Source: Burkholderia sp.
Lineage (GTDB): Bacteria > Pseudomonadota > Gammaproteobacteria > Burkholderiales > Burkholderiaceae
Assembly (NCBI GenBank): GCA_028292565.1
Contig: JAQGMD010000028.1
Location: 1-8,587 of the forward strand
DNA length: 8,587 nucleotides
Direction: 5' to 3'
The translations under genes were made by a program, and so were the position numbers. Positions 6,109-8,587 of the stretch are shown piece after piece; within the stretch, counting starts at the first letter, position 1; each line of letters starts with the position of its first letter. Under the pieces are notes generated by a model. It had not been told where the DNA came from. It searched no databases and saw only the letters and a program-made list of their open reading frames with translations.

Positions 6109-6393
6109 TCAGTTTCCGGCCACTTTGTCCGCTTCCCGCCCGGCGCGGATCAGCCAGAGGTTACGCACGTAAATGAATATGCCGAGCAACTGGCCGACTA
6201 TGAACACCGGATCCTTGCGATGTACCGAGTACACCAGCAAAGTAACGCCACCCACGATACTGAAGTACCAGAACGCCAGCGGCACCACACTCCTGCGCAG
6301 GCGTTCGCTCTGGATCCACTGGATGACGAAGCGCATCATGAATAACGCCTGCCCAGCGAATCCGACCAAAAGCCACCACGTGTCCTGTTCCAT
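6109..6393 (-). CDS. Small membrane protein of the lipid A biosynthesis N-terminal domain (LAB_N) family
   Basis: This 94-residue protein has three hydrophobic segments (about residues 7-27, 38-56, 63-82). The conserved pattern of the family is clear: GFAGQALFMMRFVIQWIQSE (11-30), RRSVVPLAFWYFSIVGG (33-49), and DPVFIVGQLLGIFIYVRNLW (61-80). This domain (Pfam LAB_N) occurs as a stand-alone protein or fused to the front of other lipid A-related proteins; its biochemical role is poorly defined. GGAGGG (minus strand, 6403-6398) lies 4 bases before the ATG and nearly abuts the PAP2 stop codon 13 bases upstream, so it is the third gene of an envelope-lipid operon. A helper or flippase-like role for a lipid-linked sugar is a guess from its neighbours. 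Confidence 0.88.
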   Translation of the reverse strand: MEQDTWWLLVGFAGQALFMMRFVIQWIQSERLRRSVVPLAFWYFSIVGGVTLLVYSVHRKDPVFIVGQLLGIFIYVRNLWLIRAGREADKVAGN

Positions 6394-6406
6394 CCGTCCC
6401 TCCGAT

Positions 6407-7204
6407 TTATGTTTGGGCCGAACGCCGGCGCGGCAACATCAGGTACATCTCTCGCCCGCCCCAGACCAGGCAAACGACGGCCAACAGCCTTTGCAGCAGC
6501 ATGGCGGACGGGTATCCCATATGATGGCTTACCAACAGCGACGCTGCGACACCGATCAACACAAGCCCGGCGCTGAATCCGGCGATGCCCGAGGTCTTCC
6601 ATCCGCAGCGATCTGACAGCCATAACCCTATGCAAGCGGCCAGCCATCCGCCTGCAACACCGCCGAGCACATCAATCGGCCAATGCACACCGGTCATGAT
6701 TCTCGATAAGCTGACCACGATGGCTAGCGCCAGCAGCACCAACCGCAACAGAAGCTTCCCAGGCAGGCTGACGATCCAGATACCGGTAAGCGCTGCAATG
6801 GAGGCGGCATGCCCCGACGGGAAGGAGCCCGCGCGAAATGCCGGACCCGAATGAAAAAACTGGTCCGGCGAAAAGACCGCCAGCGGACGCGGAACGTTGA
6901 TCCAGTTCTTCAAGGCCTGCACCCAGAACGCAGTGATCACGGCCGCAAACAACGCTGCCCAGAACCGCCTCGGATAGCGTCTGATAAACGGCAAAACCAG
7001 CGCCGTCGCCACAGCGCCATCGCCCAGGATCGTCAGGTTGGCCCAGCAATCGTCGCCGAGGAGTTGGCCGAGATGATTCAGGGCCAGGAACAGGCTCTCG
7101 TTACCGTTGGTAATGTAAATGACGACGATGAGGAGCAGCGCAATCAACGGCGGTCCCCATGCCCAGGGCGTGCTCAATGATGGATTTCGCGGCACTGGAG
7201 TCAC
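6407..7204 (-). CDS. PAP2-family membrane phosphatase (possible lipid A or undecaprenyl-diphosphate phosphatase)
   Basis: This 265-residue membrane enzyme has about six hydrophobic segments. All three PAP2 active-site motifs are intact: KNWINVPRP (K99-P107, K-x6-RP), SFPSGH (127-132, PSGH) and SRIMTGVHWPID (S167-D178, SR-x5-H-x3-D), with H132 and H174 the expected catalytic histidines facing the periplasm. Family members remove phosphate from lipid carriers, lipid A (LpxE-type) or phosphatidate. The neighbours favour lipid A or undecaprenyl-diphosphate, but the sequence alone does not choose. As given, the start is GTG 7204-7202, overlapping the previous stop as GTGA. An in-frame GTG at 7195-7193 is better placed, with GGAG (7207-7204) 8 bases ahead, and would shorten the protein by three residues. 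The C-terminal 65 residues hold two more hydrophobic stretches beyond the catalytic core. Confidence 0.9.
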   Translation of the reverse strand: MTPVPRNPSLSTPWAWGPPLIALLLIVVIYITNGNESLFLALNHLGQLLGDDCWANLTILGDGAVATALVLPFIRRYPRRFWAALFAAVITAFWVQALKNWINVPRPLAVFSPDQFFHSGPAFRAGSFPSGHAASIAALTGIWIVSLPGKLLLRLVLLALAIVVSLSRIMTGVHWPIDVLGGVAGGWLAACIGLWLSDRCGWKTSGIAGFSAGLVLIGVAASLLVSHHMGYPSAMLLQRLLAVVCLVWGGREMYLMLPRRRSAQT

Positions 7205-8587
7205 TCCGGCGAAAGGCGTCTCACCAGGGCAATGCCACCCTTGCGGTAGACCACTTCCACGAGACCAAGCTGAGCCAGTGCATCAACCCGGGTGAACACA
7301 AGCTCTCCGGCATTCGGCAAACCATCACGCACAGGGATACCCCCCAGATAAACGCTAAAGCTCGGCATATTGATTTCCCACGCATGCACTGGCTCGCCGG
7401 TTGCTTTTGCGATAGCTGCAGCCTCTTTCACCGGCCTCTGTTGCAACGCGCCCATGGCTGGCAGCAGCAGTACGACCAGCGCAACTGAGCAGAGGAACCC
7501 GGTCGCAAGAAGTCGCTGCCACACGGTGATTCGCATCAAAACGAGGATTGCCGACACCGTCAGCAACACCGAAGATGCCAGGTAGTACGGAGTGCCGAAC
7601 ACACCCTGCTGCGTCAGCATTTCGCGGAAATAGGGATCGCTTACCCAGGGGCCGCCGAAACGCAGCAATGCGGGAAACGCCAGGACGATCGCCAACAGGA
7701 GTAACGGAGGAGCAAAAGCAAGCCAGCGAGAACGCAGCCGGTCGCGCTGCATTGCCATCAGTATGAACAGAGGGGTAAGGCCATATAGCAGGTAATGCGG
7801 GAGCTTTGTGCGCGCAAGCGAAAAGAAAACCAGCACGAACAGGAACCAGGTCCAGAGGAAACGGGTAAGCGGCTGCCGGCCCATAGTGCGCACAGTGGGC
7901 AAGATGCGCAGGAAAAGTCCGCTGTACGGCAACAGCAGTAGCAGCGCTGCAAACGCGTAGTAGAACAGACCGCCGCTGTGTCCTTGCAGCGGACTCTGAA
8001 AGCGCTCAATGTTATGGCGCAGCAAAAAACCGTTGATGAATGCGTTCCCCTGCCGTTGATACTCGAGCAGGTACCACGGACCCGCAATCCCCACCAGGAT
8101 GGCCCAACCGATCGGGTCGGCCACGGCGCGCCACCATAAGAGCGATTTCCCCTCAAGAAAAAACACAATGCCGCTCACCGCGAACGGTATCAGCACCGCG
8201 ATCGGCCCCTTGGTCAAGAGTCCGAGGCCTATCCAGAGGTATGTGCGGTAGACGTATTTCCGCTTCGGCCGGCCCATGTACCGATAAATGTCGAACATGG
8301 CCAATACGAGGAACAGGTTCAACAGCGCGTCCGCGGTCGCGGACCTGCCGATGATGCAAACCCCAAGGCTGCTTGCCGCGATAAGGGCAGCGACAAAGCC
8401 GGTAACGCGACTTGCCTGCTGTCTGGTGAACACCAGCATCGCTGTTATCCAGCCGACAGCCGCCAGCGCCGACGGAAAGCGAAACGCAAATTCATTGACA
8501 CCGAACAGCGTGACCGAAATCGCTTGCAACCAATACACGAGGATCGGTTTGTCGAACCGCAGCCTGCCATTAAGATAAGTCGTCACA
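7201..8587 (-). CDS. ArnT/PMT-like glycosyltransferase, GT39/GT83 type (N-terminus outside window)
   Basis: This large multi-pass membrane protein is open at the window edge: 461 residues are visible and roughly 50-70 N-terminal ones are missing, including the first-loop acidic catalytic residue of the family. The visible part begins in the first periplasmic loop (TTYLNGRLRFDKPILVYWLQ, the equivalent of the YFEKPPLLYWL region of ArnT), so the first GTG is an internal valine rather than a start. Further landmarks are NEFAFRFPSALAA (31-43), LLTKGPIAVLIP (123-134), GPWYLLEYQRQG (169-180), LLRHNIERF (188-196), GHSGGLFYYAFA (202-213) and ARTKLPHYLLYGLTPL (258-273), all typical of ArnT/PMT-2 transferases. 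These use undecaprenyl- or dolichyl-phosphate sugars and modify lipid A or other envelope acceptors at the periplasmic face. A smaller soluble domain follows at the C-terminus. Its stop overlaps the PAP2 start, so the two are probably coupled. Confidence 0.9.
   Translation of the reverse strand, partial: VTTYLNGRLRFDKPILVYWLQAISVTLFGVNEFAFRFPSALAAVGWITAMLVFTRQQASRVTGFVAALIAASSLGVCIIGRSATADALLNLFLVLAMFDIYRYMGRPKRKYVYRTYLWIGLGLLTKGPIAVLIPFAVSGIVFFLEGKSLLWWRAVADPIGWAILVGIAGPWYLLEYQRQGNAFINGFLLRHNIERFQSPLQGHSGGLFYYAFAALLLLLPYSGLFLRILPTVRTMGRQPLTRFLWTWFLFVLVFFSLARTKLPHYLLYGLTPLFILMAMQRDRLRSRWLAFAPPLLLLAIVLAFPALLRFGGPWVSDPYFREMLTQQGVFGTPYYLASSVLLTVSAILVLMRITVWQRLLATGFLCSVALVVLLLPAMGALQQRPVKEAAAIAKATGEPVHAWEINMPSFSVYLGGIPVRDGLPNAGELVFTRVDALAQLGLVEVVYRKGGIALVRRLSPE
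7204..7207 (-). promoter_or_regulatory. Shine-Dalgarno GGAG that bears on the PAP2 start
   Basis: On the minus strand GGAG (7207-7204) overlaps the GTG at 7204, so it cannot serve that codon, but it lies 8 bases before the in-frame GTG at 7195-7193. This favours 7195 as the main start unless initiation is by coupling to the upstream stop at 7203-7201. Confidence 0.4.

Noticed and set aside
1..8587. CRISPR array, tRNA or rRNA gene, transposase, toxin-antitoxin pair or phage genes
   Set aside because: I saw no regularly spaced repeats, no tRNA-like cloverleaf, no rRNA sequence and no protein of these families; only dispersed palindromes are present.

Overview
The window looks like chromosomal DNA from a Gram-negative proteobacterium, most likely a betaproteobacterium. 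This rests on the GC-rich codons, a periplasmic binding protein with a Sec signal peptide, an apparent lipid A/envelope modification gene set, and short palindromic repeats of types common in proteobacterial intergenic DNA. The taxonomic call is inference, since no rRNA or marker gene is present.

Layout: (1) 3-128 (+) is the tail of an unidentified membrane protein whose start lies outside the window. (2) 177-5019 (+) is a complete HAAT/Liv-type ABC importer: binding protein (177-1355), two permeases (livH-type 1638-2531, livM-type 2524-3570) and two ATPases (livG-type 3567-4319, livF-type 4312-5019). The four membrane/ATPase genes overlap by 8, 4 and 8 bases and should be one translationally coupled operon. 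The binding-protein gene is separated from them by 282 bases holding several hairpin-forming repeats. (3) 5020-5086 is a short convergent gap with a strong inverted repeat that could act as a bidirectional terminator. (4) 5087-5971 (-) encodes an AraC-family regulator, a plausible local regulator of the importer, with a 13-base-period direct repeat ahead of its start. (5) 6109-8587 (-) is an envelope-lipid operon transcribed in the order ArnT/PMT-like GT39 glycosyltransferase (5' end cut off by the window edge), PAP2 lipid phosphatase, LAB_N small membrane protein.

How the genes work together: the importer has every part needed to capture a small organic solute (a branched-chain amino acid, another amino acid, urea/amide or a small aromatic or organic acid; the sequence does not decide) and import it with ATP. 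The AraC protein probably senses a related ligand. The second operon is best read as modification of lipid A or another envelope glycolipid: a polyprenyl-phosphate-sugar-dependent transferase, a phosphatase that could expose a site or recycle the carrier, and a helper related to the N-terminus of lipid A biosynthesis proteins.

Nothing here is clearly a new kind of system. The points most worth following are the GT39-PAP2-LAB_N set, the repeat-filled spacer splitting the importer operon, a base-composition shift at the 3' ends of genes that appear to end transcription units, and the candidate regulatory repeats around the AraC gene.
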